Source of the DNA: Sipunculus nudus | Lineage: Eukaryota > Annelida > Sipuncula > Golfingiida > Sipunculidae | Length of the DNA stretch: 64,000 nt | Direction: 5' to 3' | Assembly (NCBI GenBank): GCA_026874595.1 | Contig: CM049315.1 | Coordinates: 11,718,664 to 11,782,663, forward strand | Shown: positions 26,401 through 39,600 of the stretch, in pieces | How positions within the stretch are numbered: the first letter of the stretch is position 1 | Layout: each line of letters opens with the position of its first letter | The notes under the pieces: model-generated | What the model was told of the DNA's origin: nothing | The model's database searches: none | What the model saw: only the letters and a program-made list of their open reading frames with translations | Translations under genes and position numbers: made by a program

Positions 26401-27603
26401 GACCAATAATTCTCTTTTGGTTTTGAAGGTAAGTTTTAAAGTAATAACTGGTAGAATATCATAGAATATACTGTGTACTGATGATTCATATGAACCTTGT
26501 GGCCCAGTGGGTCTTTAACCATTAAATATACTTCTTTTACTTTTGAAACTACATGCCCTGGGCCTCTGGGCCCCTTAAAATTTCAAACTCTTATGCTTAA
26601 GACACTGATTAAATGCATTAAACATATATGCATATTTGTGCATGTGTCATAATAATTATTGGTAAATTCACAATCAATTAAAATAAAAAATTCCTCTTAA
26701 TTCCATAATGGCCATAACAGACACAGACTGTAGTATCAGGCAAACTATTTTATACCACAGAACAACACCTCTGTGTCACTGAGTTTCAAGTTGCAGAGAA
26801 ATCAAGAGTAGGGCCTTGTCAGTGAAATAACATGGTGTGAACCTACCACGTAGCCATCCAATAACTGCAACTCACTCTTTACAAGAAAGCTACCATCTGC
26901 AGTATTCACATAACAACTCTCAAATGTGATAGACTGTTACCTGTCACTGATTTTCAATATTCAAATTTTCAAATAATAGCTTTTACCATAGTATCTTGGG
27001 CCACAATATATTATATTTAAGAAATGCTTTAACACTATTTAGGAATTCCTTCAGTGCCAACTGGAAAATTATTATATTTTAATCTTTTTTTAATAATCAA
27101 ACCTTAGGTTTACTTAAACATAATACTTGATTTAGAAAACTGGAAATAAAACAGAGACATTTGGTGATGTATATTCTTTGGTGTCTTCAGATTATTAACA
27201 ATAATTTATATGTTTAAAATATGTTTGGACATCATATTACCAGATCAAGCATAGTTTGTGCTTTAAACACAGCTTAAGTAATGACTTGGTTAAAAAAATA
27301 ACTTTTTTCATTTATTATCTTAATGTCAGCTAAGGGAATCATTTAACCTGTCAAAAAAACCTATCATCTTTGTTTCTTTTTCTATAATTGTGACGGTGCT
27401 GATATGGCCCCTGCAAGGGGATCATATTAAACATGGACTATCACTTTCTTAAATATACACACATTATTTCATTGGTCTACATGCCATGTTAAACATGCTT
27501 ATTTAAACTTCACATATACTTATTACATATGAAAATAATATGCCTAGAATAAAAAGATTTTTGTGTTTCAAAACATTAATGATTTCTTTTTAAGTAATAT
27601 CTA
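23461..27603. other. 3' flank or long 3' UTR of the NIPA-like gene; no coding signal
   Basis: AT-rich throughout. A 30-base direct duplication (TGAAAATACTTTTGGGGAAA onward) lies at 24792-24851. It could include an extended 3' UTR of the transporter, which cannot be decided from sequence. Confidence 0.45.
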
Positions 27604-27609
27604 TTTATT
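27604..27609 (-). terminator. Possible polyadenylation signal of the NIPA-like gene
   Basis: AATAAA on the minus strand lies about 85 bases beyond the second stop codon. It is the first canonical hexamer noticed there; the region is AT-rich, so chance matches are common and longer 3' UTRs are equally possible. Confidence 0.25.
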
Positions 27610-27692
27610 CTCTGTATATAATTTATCATAACATCTCATGCCTTGTAACTATCACCAATATCAGTTATGATATTTAGGATGTTAATAAAATG

Positions 27693-27917
27693 CTAGTTCT
27701 GAGACAACATGTTGTCCCATGAGGACTGGCGATAGTGTTTGGAATTACCACGGCCATTGGAGCTACTCCTAGAGTCCTGCTCAGTTTGAAACCCACCCCA
27801 CGATTCCTTTCTGCTGTGAGAACGCCCCGGTGCTGGCCCATTAGGTTGTGATAGAGTGCGCTTGTGCCTAGGTTGGAACGATGCTACGTTACCGTTCGTC
27901 CTAGGGGGCTCCTCTAG
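27693..27917 (-). other. Candidate stop-codon readthrough extension of the NIPA-like protein (74 codons)
   Basis: Directly after the TGA the same frame stays open for 74 codons and ends at TAG (27693-27695). The stop context is GAA TGA CTA GAG, exactly the TGA-CTAG readthrough motif known from metazoan and viral genes. The predicted tail is hydrophilic, Ser/Arg/Asn-rich and basic. It contains phosphosite-like RTLSQP, RKESW and RQSSW and finishes SSWDNMLSQN. The stretch is clearly more GC-rich than the AT-rich DNA beyond it. No intron of plausible size could remove the TGA. Readthrough is inferred; a recently gained stop, an assembly base error or ordinary 3' UTR remain possible. Confidence 0.6.
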
Positions 27918-28558
27918 TCATTCGTGGCCAACCTTAGAGAATGTTACATCGGTGTTAAGCTCAGAATCACCTCGACCATTTTCAATATTATCCAGCAATG
28001 CTGCCATATCTGAATTTTCACTATACGAGCTCACACTACCATTTCCACCACTTGTGAGATCTTTCCTATGTAATTTTGGTAAATTTTTCAAAGAAATATC
28101 CATATCTTTAAAGGCTTGCAGTACAAAAATACCACACACTATTGTTAAAAATCCACATATATTACCCACAATATCTTCAGGGCCTAGTTTACCCCATTCT
28201 TTAAACAAAATAGCTGATGCTAAAATTACAAACGTTGTAAATATAACATAAAGTATTGGTGTGACCACCGAGGTGTTGAAGACATCCAAGGCTTTGTTCA
28301 GGTAGTTCATCTGTACTGTAATACACGAAGCTATGGACAGGAGAATCACCCATGTCAGCCAGTTTGTCAACTGGTTGTCTCCAGCAAAAGTCTGTTTTAA
28401 GGCCACACCGAGGCCTTTACACCCCATGACGGACAGCGAGCCGATCGTCCCGGTGATGGTGATGTATACTAATGGATTACTAAGGCCGTAACGAGGGCTG
28501 TAGTAAAAGATGAGAATAATGGCTCCCGACACAATTGTTATCACGTAAATGATGAACA
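27918..28558 (-). CDS. NIPA2-like: NIPA-like gene, exon 6 to the annotated TGA stop
   Basis: The last coding exon has 212 sense codons and starts after CCTTTTTCAG. It carries the last five or so membrane segments: [64 protein letters not shown] and [18 protein letters not shown] hydrophilic cytosolic tail of about 60 residues follows (LPKLHRKDL, a Ser/Asn-rich stretch, an acidic patch) and ends [29 protein letters not shown] and SAILFKEW are diagnostic. The stop codon context is unusual; see the adjoining extension. Confidence 0.94.
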
Positions 28559-31500
28559 CTGAAAAAGGAAAAACAGAAAATTGTACAAATGTGAACTACC
28601 AGAATAAAATTATTAAGAAAAAAATAAGATTAAATATAACAGTGAAAATATGATACATTGTTAATGAGTAAAAACCTAAAAGGGTGTCAAATAAAAGCAC
28701 TAACTGCTGTCAAGTTATAAAACTTCATTTCCCTAAAAATTAATTTCTGAATGTAACAAATTCAACAAAACAATGCAGACAGCACTTGTGATAAAAAGAA
28801 AGTGATACAGGTATCATAAGATGTCAATATATCAATAAACTGTCAATATCTGATGATCCTAGATACAGCATGTAAGTCAAACTGTCATTGGTCTCAATGA
28901 TTTGAAAAGTATCTGTTATTATCTAGAGATAAATTTCCTTTTTTTTTTAATCTTTAATATAAATTTTTAATAAAATAAATTTTATAACCTGGATGGCAGG
29001 ACATTTGTTTGTCTTTCTACAAACAAAGAAGACCATTAGCATGAAATCTACAATAAAATCAAATATACCTGAACATATCGCTGTATGTTTTGATCATGAG
29101 ATGGTATACTGTTACTACCCTAACTGAGACAGAATTATGCATGGTCTCACTCTGTTTGTTCTGAGGATGATGTATATTATTTTACCTGGGTCACAGAGTA
29201 GTAGTAATACATCTGTCTCTGGTTTGACTGAACATGATATAAATAACATACTATGGTTCAGATAATGGGCTCACGTTACTCACTTGGGTCAATGAGTTTG
29301 GAGGCCAGTTCATCCATAGACTTGAGCTCCTGCTCTTTAGGAGAGTGGATGACGACAACAGTGGAGCCAAGAATACACACTAGGCAGCCGATTTTACCCA
29401 GGATGTTGAGTCTCTCATTCAGCATGCGGGAGGCTAATACAGCACTGTAATATTAGAGTTAAGTTAAAATATGGGCAACTTAAAGTAATCAGTTTAACGA
29501 GGTATCATGGCTTGACAGATTTAACACTTAAATACGTAGGCCAGAATATCTACATACTCTGTTGTAACAATGTTTACTGATAAAACAAGAGATCATCATA
29601 CATCTAATGATAAATCAATGGCAGGTCTTTTATTCAATCTTAAATATGCTTCCACAACAGAGAGTTTAACATATTGATTATACAAGTAATAAAAGGTTAA
29701 AAAAGGCAATTTCTCAAGTTAACTATCTGTGACAAAAGTCAGTCCGTCTTTTACAGTTCTAATATCTAGTTTGCTTTCTAATTTTCTCAACTTCTGCCAA
29801 GAGAGTACCAAAATTTAGCAGCCTCTGCAGGCAAAAGATAGCCTTTCCAATTGGCCAGCGTATGGTGGTTAAGATCTTGGAAAAGAGTCTTTGGACAACA
29901 GATCAGTTTGTACAAAATATGAATTTACAACCTTACAAAACAAAACCCACAATTATAATATCCCCACAAGCCTGCATTGACACACTTAGTTACAGAAACT
30001 GAAAGTTCTTCCAAGTCCATAATATATTCAATACTGTAAAAAAACACCCACCTGACCAGCACGCTGAGGGCCCCTAGAGGAGTGACCAAGGTGGCCGGAG
30101 CAAAGGCGTATGCCGTAAAGTTGGCAATCTCACCAACAGCCACTGTTTGAAGAAAGCAGATATATCCAGTATTTAGCCATGTCTATTGTAAGTTCATAGT
30201 TGACATTCTTTTACTTTCTCGTGGCCAGTTCCTTAGCCTATTTTAACAACAAGCAACATATTTTACAAAATTACACAGAACAGCTTACAATACATATATG
30301 ACTCACACTGACTATGCATTTTAAACTAGAATACCGGTAGTCCACAAGCGACTATGTGTATCTACCAAAATTAGAGGGGAACGGGTGAAGTGAGGCATGG
30401 ATTGAGTAGCCAGGGGAAATAGAGTGAGGTGTGTTGCATATTAGCATGGATGTCTGCAGCCGAAACGTGTATGTAGGTTGTGCCACCTACCACAAATCCA
30501 GAAAGCTGTCCAAGTTGTATACATATGCAAAATTTTAGGCAGAAAAGTCAAACCACTACAGAAATATGAGTGATTTAAGCCCACAGCAGACAAACAGACA
30601 GACGCTGTGCAAAAATGGTTGCAGGATGCCCCTCAAGTTTTGTGTATAATAAAGAGCCATGTAGGATCTATACACATGCAAAATCTTGGCCCAATCAGTC
30701 ATACGGTTCCCGAGATATAAGCTTTGATGTCTGCAGCGTAAACTAGAATGTAGGTAGCGTCACCTGTCATAAAATCAAGAAAGCTGTCCAGGATGTAAAA
30801 ACCTGCAAAATTTTAGGCAGTTATGTCAAACCACTACAGAGATATGAGTGATTTTAGCCCATGGCAGACACATAGACTGACGCTGTGATAAAATGGTTGC
30901 AGGTGCCCCCCCCCCCCAGTTTTGTATATGATTAAGAGCTATGTGAGATCTATACACATGCAAACTTTTGGCCCAATCGGTCAAACGGTTCCCGAGATAT
31001 GAGCTGGGATGTCTGCAGGGTAAACTAGAATGTAGGTGGCGCCACCTGTCATAAAAACAAGAACGCTGTCCAGGACGTATAAAACTGCAAAATTTTAGGC
31101 AGCTATGTCAAACCACTGCTGAGATATAAGTGATATTATCCCACAGCAGACAAACAGGCAGACACTGTGCAAAAATGGTTGCAGGTGGCGCCACCAGTTT
31201 TGCGTATGATAAAGAGCTATGTGAGATTTATACACATGCAAAATTTTGGCCCAATTGGTCAAAGGTTCCCGAGATATAAGCTTGGATGTCTGTAGCATGA
31301 ATGTGAATGTAGGTGGCGCCACCTTTCATAAAATCAAGAAAGCTATCCAGGATGTATACTTGTGCCGAATTTCAGGTGAATTAGTCAAACCACTGCAGAG
31401 ATATGAGTGATTTTTACCCAAGGTAGATGAACAGATGGACACTGTGCAAACATGGTTGCAGGTGGCGCCACCATTTTTTGTGTATGTTATAAAGCCATCA

Positions 31501-33578
31501 AAGGGCTACATTTGTAGACAATTTTTTTCCTGATCGGTCAAACGGTTTCCGAGATATGTGGGTTTATGCATGGAAACAGATGCACAAATGGACGCTGGGC
31601 AGAGAGGAAAGATCAGAGGTCAATGCAAATTGGTAAGGCACCAGTTCACATGTGACCCGATAATTGGTGCAAGTTTCGGAAAAATCCATCTAGTAGTCTC
31701 AGAGGAGTCCTCTGGAAATGAACGCAGCGGGGGCGGCAGAACCCGATCAAAAACATAGTATCCACAAAACTTTGTTTTGGCGGATACAATAAATCTGTAT
31801 ATATATACTGGTCCATTGTTTTTTACTATTTTTTAGAATAGTAGGAAAAACTATGAATTTTTTTTCATGGATTAAATTAATTATAAGATTTATTCTTAGG
31901 CTTATTGAGATAAATTTTTTACTAATTTTCATAGTTTAGTTCATGAGCTGTTTACTTGTTTATAAATCTACACAATTTCAGTTGCACATAACTTAACAGG
32001 GTGTGATTAATCTCTTGCAAACAACTTGCACCCTTGTGAAAATTTTCTGCACAATAAAAACACTTACTGAGTAACATGCCGGCCCACCACAGCCATTCCT
32101 TGAGGTAACCGTAACCTCCCTGACCTGTCAAGATGGGAAGAACATGTATGAATATACAGATAATGATGTATTCATAAGCTGCCTCACAACATCTTCATCA
32201 GTATTGTTAACAATATATTGCACTTAAAGAAATACATAATACAGTAATGAAATACCTCTCAGCTGTGCTGTACTGCAATTAAACTAACAGTAAATCTGCT
32301 ACCTACATGTGCTCCATTACCTCTAATATTATTATTAATGTCTATCAATTGTAGCTATATCTCCTGCATACCTGAAATGACCTGTACACATACATGCTTA
32401 CAATGTCCAGAGAACTGCTTACAACAGGACTCTCCGGTAAAGATATGTGACATTTTCGATTGTGAAGGTAATAGAACTGAAGCCTTGGAATGCAAGGACT
32501 TTTCTGGGCCCTCAAGAATTTGAAATATATTTTCAAACCTGCAGACCTGCATTATGGTCAATATGGTGCCAATATATGATAAGATAGCATATAAGAGAAG
32601 ATATCATTTATTGCCAATGAAGAATTTTGGTTTAAAACAACTGACATATGGCATAATTAAGAAAAATAATTCTGTATTAATGAATTAGCATATGGTTAAT
32701 GACTAGAAAATACATTAAAACATTACATCTTATTCTTGAACAAATGCACTGCACTTGGCATGAATGCACTGGTTTTGCAAATAATTGACTGTATCTATAT
32801 TCCAGATTTTTGCCATCCCTTTGCTTCAGTTAACATATATTGACTTCTCATGAAGATTTTAAACTTTTAAACAGGACTTATTTGAATATATACAGAATTT
32901 TGGTAGTGGATTTTTATTGTATAACATACTTTCTGTTTTCCAATTAATGAACCTTTTTGGTGTTTTGCAATGTACCAGTGCTATATGTAGATATACTGAG
33001 ATTAATAAAAGTATAATACTTAAAAAAAAAAGGTTTTAAACTTGAGACTGGTTAGGGAATAAAATGATCAGAGCCTCAAGATAACTGTAAACACATCTAC
33101 AGCCAGAACAAGCACATGTGTGTACTTGAATGCTGAACAAACAAAATCATAATTACTTTTGTTATTGTGTTATGCTAATCTTGAACTTGACATTACTTAC
33201 CTGCTCTATGTTGAAGCTTCAAGAGGCCCTTCTTTTTAAATATAAAACTGGTTCCAATAAAAGCACTGGAACTCATGGCCAGGAACAAGCCAACGTAAAA
33301 GTCGAGGCCCAGTTTTTCTTCCTCCATACCTGTCATATTTGATGGACTTCCAGTGGTGAAATTAGTCTGGTTTGTGAAGTTTAATGCAAACACTGGCTGC
33401 AAAAAGATTGTGTAAGAAGACCATTAACATTAGAAAGTATGTAGTGCCATGCATAACCTGTTGAAAAGAAACTAAACAGACTGGTTCCCAGTATAGTTTA
33501 ACATTCCTTTACCATAAACAGACGGAGTTCCTGCCTCACTTAGTACCTCATTTTTGTAGTATATACAGATGTGCACAC

Positions 33579-33669
<91 letters not shown>

Positions 33670-36600
33670 TCTTACCTATACTGAAACACAGAAATGACAT
33701 TAAATTTGGTTAAAACAATCAGAAGTAAACATCCAACAGAAAACAGAACCTGACACAAACATGACATAAAGAACAAAATTCTGATCATCTTAAAACATGG
33801 AATTTAATTTAACTTTAATTGTAACATCCAAAATACTAAATTCAGTGTGGTCCTCTACTGTTTTAAAATTGATAGCACCAAGTTATAACTAACACATTAC
33901 TCGAGGAAGCATGTAAATACTTCATGCAAGTTGGGTTAATTTTGATAACATCTGTGTATTTGTCAACTGTTACCAACTCTAGCTTAATTTATCAACTTTA
34001 TAGTATGTTAACTTTATAAACTTTATAGTATATTAATTTTATAAACTTAACAGTGTATATTCACTTTCATATATCTGTAGTAGGTCAAATATAACAAGAT
34101 ATTGTGATGCTAACAATATTCATATTTTGCTATAAGATCTAGCCCCACTATATGCCAATGAATTCATTGAATGAGAAAAATACATAAAACTGATCATTGT
34201 ATTTAACATTTGTAACACAGTACTATATATTCTACTTGTATAAATTTTTGAAGCAAAATATCGGATTCAGATATGTTTTATGTATTAAAAAAAAAAAACT
34301 GTTCACCATATGCATCACAGCTCAGAGCAAAATTACAGGGGCCTTGAGAATTTACTGTCAAAGCTAAATGCTTGGGAGCACAATTCATGCCTCAAGTGAT
34401 CTTGAATATACCAAGACAAGGATGTGTTTTAAAGCAGTGTATGCAGGTGACAAGCATACCTGATGGGAAAATTTGTAATTCAATAAGTGTATTTTAATGC
34501 TACATGGGTGTTCATCTGGAATTCAGGTATACAGAGGAAAGAGGGTGCATGTCCAACAAAATAAGTCGCTTACTGAATGTCTCTGATTTTATAATTTCTC
34601 ACAGCATTATTGAGTGTCCAAATTTAGTTTGAGCAAATTTAAAGGTTATGACAACATAATCATTGATCACAGTGGTTACACTCTGAACACTGTGATGTCA
34701 TATAATCACTGTGATGTCAGAGATTCACTGTGATGTCACAGAATCACTGCGATGTCATAGGTTCACTGTTTGTCATAGAATTACTGTGATGTCATAGATT
34801 CACTGTGATGTCATAGAATCACTGTGATGTCACAGAATCACTGTGATCAGATGTCATAGATTCACTGTGATGTCATAGGCCCCACCAGAAAATACATGAC
34901 TGGTTCTGGTTCCAGGAAACCATCCATTTTATAATCAGCGAACCAAACTGGTTTTGGCCAAACTGTGAAACCATCACCGGAGTAGATTTTGGTTTTGCCT
35001 AAACTGTCCTCTCGATAACTATTCTGCCATGATGGTAAAATTGGGCTAAATTGGTGCAATTCTGTTAATTAGTTTTTTAATTGATCCTGTTGATGCTATT
35101 TAGAGTTTAATAGGCAATAATTGAGGTATAAACAGTCATTTGGAAGTGTCTTGAATTCAATATACCCTCTTTTAGCGCTGTACAGCTAAAGATGAGACAC
35201 TATGTTATGTCCATATTATTTGACATCTGGATGTGTGGTAGCTAGGACACAGGGATAGTCTATTTTCATCAAAATTGCAATATTAATTGGCCAGTCACAA
35301 CCGATAATGCTCTCACTAAACATGGCCAGACATGGATCTCTAAATTATGATAACATTTTCATCATTATTTGATTAAATTTATTGATTAATTTCCAATATT
35401 ATTATAATCTTATCTATTAAAACCAAAACCATCCACTTATTAATACAAGGCAAACCATACAGAACTGGTTTTCTTGGAATCAAATCTGGTTTCGTATATT
35501 CAAGCAGGGCCACAGAATCAGTGATGCCACAGAATCACTGTGATGTCACAGTCTTACTCTGAATTAATTTTAATCACTGGGATATCACAGGCTTGTTCAG
35601 TGCAATATTACATCGAACATTATGGGGTTGATGACTGGAATATTTTGTTATCCAAAGTATAAAATATATTACATTTGTACACAAACAAGATAGGATAAGG
35701 CTAAATGCTGAATAAACATTTTCAGGATGAGCACTCACTAACCTTTGGTTTCAGATGTGTAGATGGATACAAGTGAGTTCAAACTGCACATACATTATAT
35801 GTATAAATAATCAAAGTTCATGTTAGGGCATGCTCTTTAATTTGAGCAGGTGGTGACATGTGCTGTGTTTTAATTAGTCAAATAAGCCCCATGTGGTGTT
35901 TTGATAATTAGTCAAATCAGCCCCCCCCCCCAACCTTTTGGTAACGGCTGCATGATCAACAACCACCACTCAGACTCAAGTCTGCCCTTTTCTGTTATGT
36001 GAGCATTCTCCTTTAAAGTGTTGAAATACTGTAAACATGCTTAAAATTATGTTACACATCTATGGAATAATTATATGAACTGTTTTTATTGGGATACATG
36101 TACATGTATATACAATTTGTATCAATAATTAATAGATACAGCTCATTAATCTTCTAACCCTTCCTATGGTAGTCTAATCTTGATTGATTTTCATATCTGG
36201 GAATGGGTTAAAGCTTTTTTTTTTTTTGCTGGTAGAAGGTCATGCTGGTGCAGGTCGTGCATGTACACTGGTTAATGTAATGATATGATTATAGGACAAG
36301 GGTCAGGTTTGCATATTGAGGTGGAAGAATTATGGAGGGAGGAACTAAGTTGGTATTTATCTATGGGGAGAGAGATAAAGGGGGCCTTAATATATACCGT
36401 CCTGACGAAGTTCACCTTAATGGTCTGCAACATGCTGAATAAAATAAAAAGTCCACAATGTTTATAATGGCCAATCTGGGGCACTAACAACTTACTAACA
36501 TAACACATTAATTTTCATCTTGTGGTGTGTCAGTTGGATTTATTTCTTGTTCAAACTGAGCACAAAACAAATGCATTAAAGCTTCAATTTCATGTAACCC

Positions 36601-39600
36601 AACTTAGAATAATATTTTGTCATTTATCTCATCAAGTTCAGCTGCATTTTTGTTTATCTAAAGTGACCAACAAACTGAATGTACTCTGAACTGTTTAGGT
36701 TATGAAGGCTCTTGTGTATAAGTGTATCCTCAAAAGACCTCAATACAGCTATCTTGTGTTTAAACAGTGGCATTAATTTATCTTCAAGGGTGGGGGATGA
36801 ATCCCAGACACATGCACACATACACACAAACACAGACACACACATATATATATGCATTTTTAGCATCTGTATGACACATTTCAAATATATACTAAATCAC
36901 ATTTCAAATATATTACAATTAAGTATAAGGTTTTAGAAAATAAGGTATTATGCTTCCAGAATAAGTTAATTCTAAACTAAATTTGGATATATTTCATAGT
37001 AAACTCATAAATGGAACCGAAGTCTATATACAGTTATTTTTTTTTTATATACATTTGATTTGCAACATATTAATATTATTCTCTGAATAGTGGGGGGATG
37101 ATTAAATTGACCATCCCCCTTTGCCAAAAGGTGTGTGTGGGGGGGATATATACCCCCCTCCCCTATATTGACACCCCTGTGTTTAAATATGGCACCCATG
37201 GGCCAGGATGCTCCCTTGGTGACTGTGAATTAATAATCTTTGAATCAAGTACTAAAACTTAAGGATAGAGGTAACCTTTCAAGTAGTCAACTTTGTTGAA
37301 GTAAATTCAGATTTTTATAAATATTTTTCCTGCATGACATTTATTTTTAGATTTAGCTACATTTACAAAAAAATTATTTTGAGTGTTTATCATTGGCATT
37401 TCATCAGCTGTATCACTTATTCAGTGGGTGAAAGCAAAAAAAAAAATACGGCAAGTTTATAATTAACATATACATGTACATACATACACTTCCCTATGTT
37501 ATCAGGCTCATGATTAACAATGGTGCCATTTATGAACTAACTTCCTTTATTTGCCATGTGAAAAGTGACCAGACAAAGACACACACCAACATAAACATCC
37601 CCAAACTAGAATACGGGTAGTCAACAAGCGACTACTTGTATCCATCGAAACCAGAGTGGGACGGGTGAAGTGAGGCATGGATTGAGTGGCAAGGGGAAAC
37701 AGAGATGTGTGTTGCATATTAGCATTGATGTCTGTAGATGAAATGTGTATGTAGGTGGCGCCACCTGCCACAAAATCTGGAAATTTATCCAAGTTGTATA
37801 CAATGGTTACGCATGATTGACAGGTCGGAAAGGTCCATTATAACATTTTAGGCAGATAAGTCAAACCACTGCCGAGATATGAGTGATTTTATCCCACAGC
37901 AGACAAACAGATGGATGCTGTGCAAAAATTTCGGGAGTATACGTCAAACCAGTCCTGAGATATATAAGCCTGGATGTCTGCAGACTGAACGTGAAAGTAG
38001 GTGGCGCCACCTGCTACATAATCAAGAAAGCTATCCAAGATGTATATACATGCAAAATTTTAGGCAGATATGTCAAACCACTGCCAAGATATGAGTGATT
38101 TTATCCCACAGCAGACAACCAGACAGATGCTGTGCAGGAATGTTTACAGGTGGCGCCACCAGTTTTGTGTATGGTAAAGAGCTATGCAAGATCTATACAC
38201 ATTCAAAATTTCAGGAGTATATGTCAAACCAGTCCTGAGATATACGCTTGGATGTCTGCAGCCTGAAAGTGAAAGTAGGATGCCCCATCTGCTACAAAAT
38301 CCACTAAGCTATCCAGGATGTATATACATGCAAAATTTTAGGTAGATAAGTCAACAGCTGCCGAGATATGAGTGATTTTATCCCACAGCAAAAAAACAGA
38401 CGGACGCAGTGCAGAAATGGTTGCAGGTGGCGCCAACAGTTCTGCGTATGATAAAGATCTATGTGAAATCTTAACACATGCAAAATTTCAGGAGGATATG
38501 TTAAACCAGACCTGAGATATGAACTTGGATGTCTGCAGCCTGAACGGGAAAGTAGGTGGCGGCACCTGCCACAAAATCAAGAAACCTATCCACGATGAAT
38601 ACACATGCAAAATTTCACATGGATAAGTCCATTCATTTCAGAGTTATGAGTGATTTTATCCCAAGTCAGATGAACAGATGGACACTGCAAAAATGGTTGC
38701 AGGTGGTGCCATCATTTTTTAAGTCAGTTATAAAGCTACCCAAGTGCTATATTTGTGCAAAATTTTTTTCCTTGTTAAACGAGTCCGAAGATATGTGAGT
38801 TAATGTGCAAGAACAGAAGAACAGATGGAAGCACTGGAGAAAGGAAAGGTCACAGGTCAATGCAAAATATTTTGACACCAGTTCACATGTGACCCGATAA
38901 TCATGTAAAGTTTCGGAAAAACTGTCCAGTAGTGTCAGAGTTCTATTCCTGAAAAGAATGCGGCGGCGGTGGTGGAACCCGGTCAAAAACATAGTATCCG
39001 CAAAACTTTGTTTTGGCAGATACAATGATAGATATTTATATCTGATATATACAGAATACCACATTATATATGTACTGCAAAAATACTTACTCCTGAATAC
39101 TGGAGTATTTCTAATGCATATTTGTAAAATAAAGGCACTCTTTATAATTACTTATACCAGTAAACTGCATGTTTCATAAAGGAAAGTGACATTCTATACA
39201 TAAACAAATGCATAAAGATAAACATCTGTATAAATACCACACAATATCACATGCTTATAAAGGCTGTACTATTGGTAAAGGTGTCATTTAGCTGATATTT
39301 TGCTGAGGCTTTTCTCATAGTCATGTAACCATATTGTGAATAATATAATTTTTCTATATTATAGAGGAGGTGGTGTATCAATATAGAAAAATAGGGTTTG
39401 TACATGGAACATATGTAACTAGATGCTCAAATGTCTTATTCCGTGCAAGATCTGCTCACCAGCTATCATGCTACTCATGGCATCGCTGACGTCACTGTGA
39501 AAACAATGTCCCGACTGAGAATTGTATATCAAAATTTTATGCTCTTATATTAGTTATAGATATGACATTATTCCATGAACAACCCTTATTTTTAAGCATA

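Noticed and set aside
27918-27920. TGA as selenocysteine codon
   Set aside because: NIPA transporters are not selenoproteins, no SECIS-like structure was noticed downstream, and the CTAG context explains readthrough better; a SECIS search could overturn this.
27856-28251. 131-codon plus-strand frame
   Set aside because: Antisense shadow of NIPA-like exon 6 and its extension.
32338-32523. Cysteine-rich 61-codon plus-strand frame resembling a small secreted peptide
   Set aside because: It lies in an intron of the NIPA-like gene on the opposite strand, has no signal peptide or propeptide layout, and the antisense strand also has open frames of the same size.
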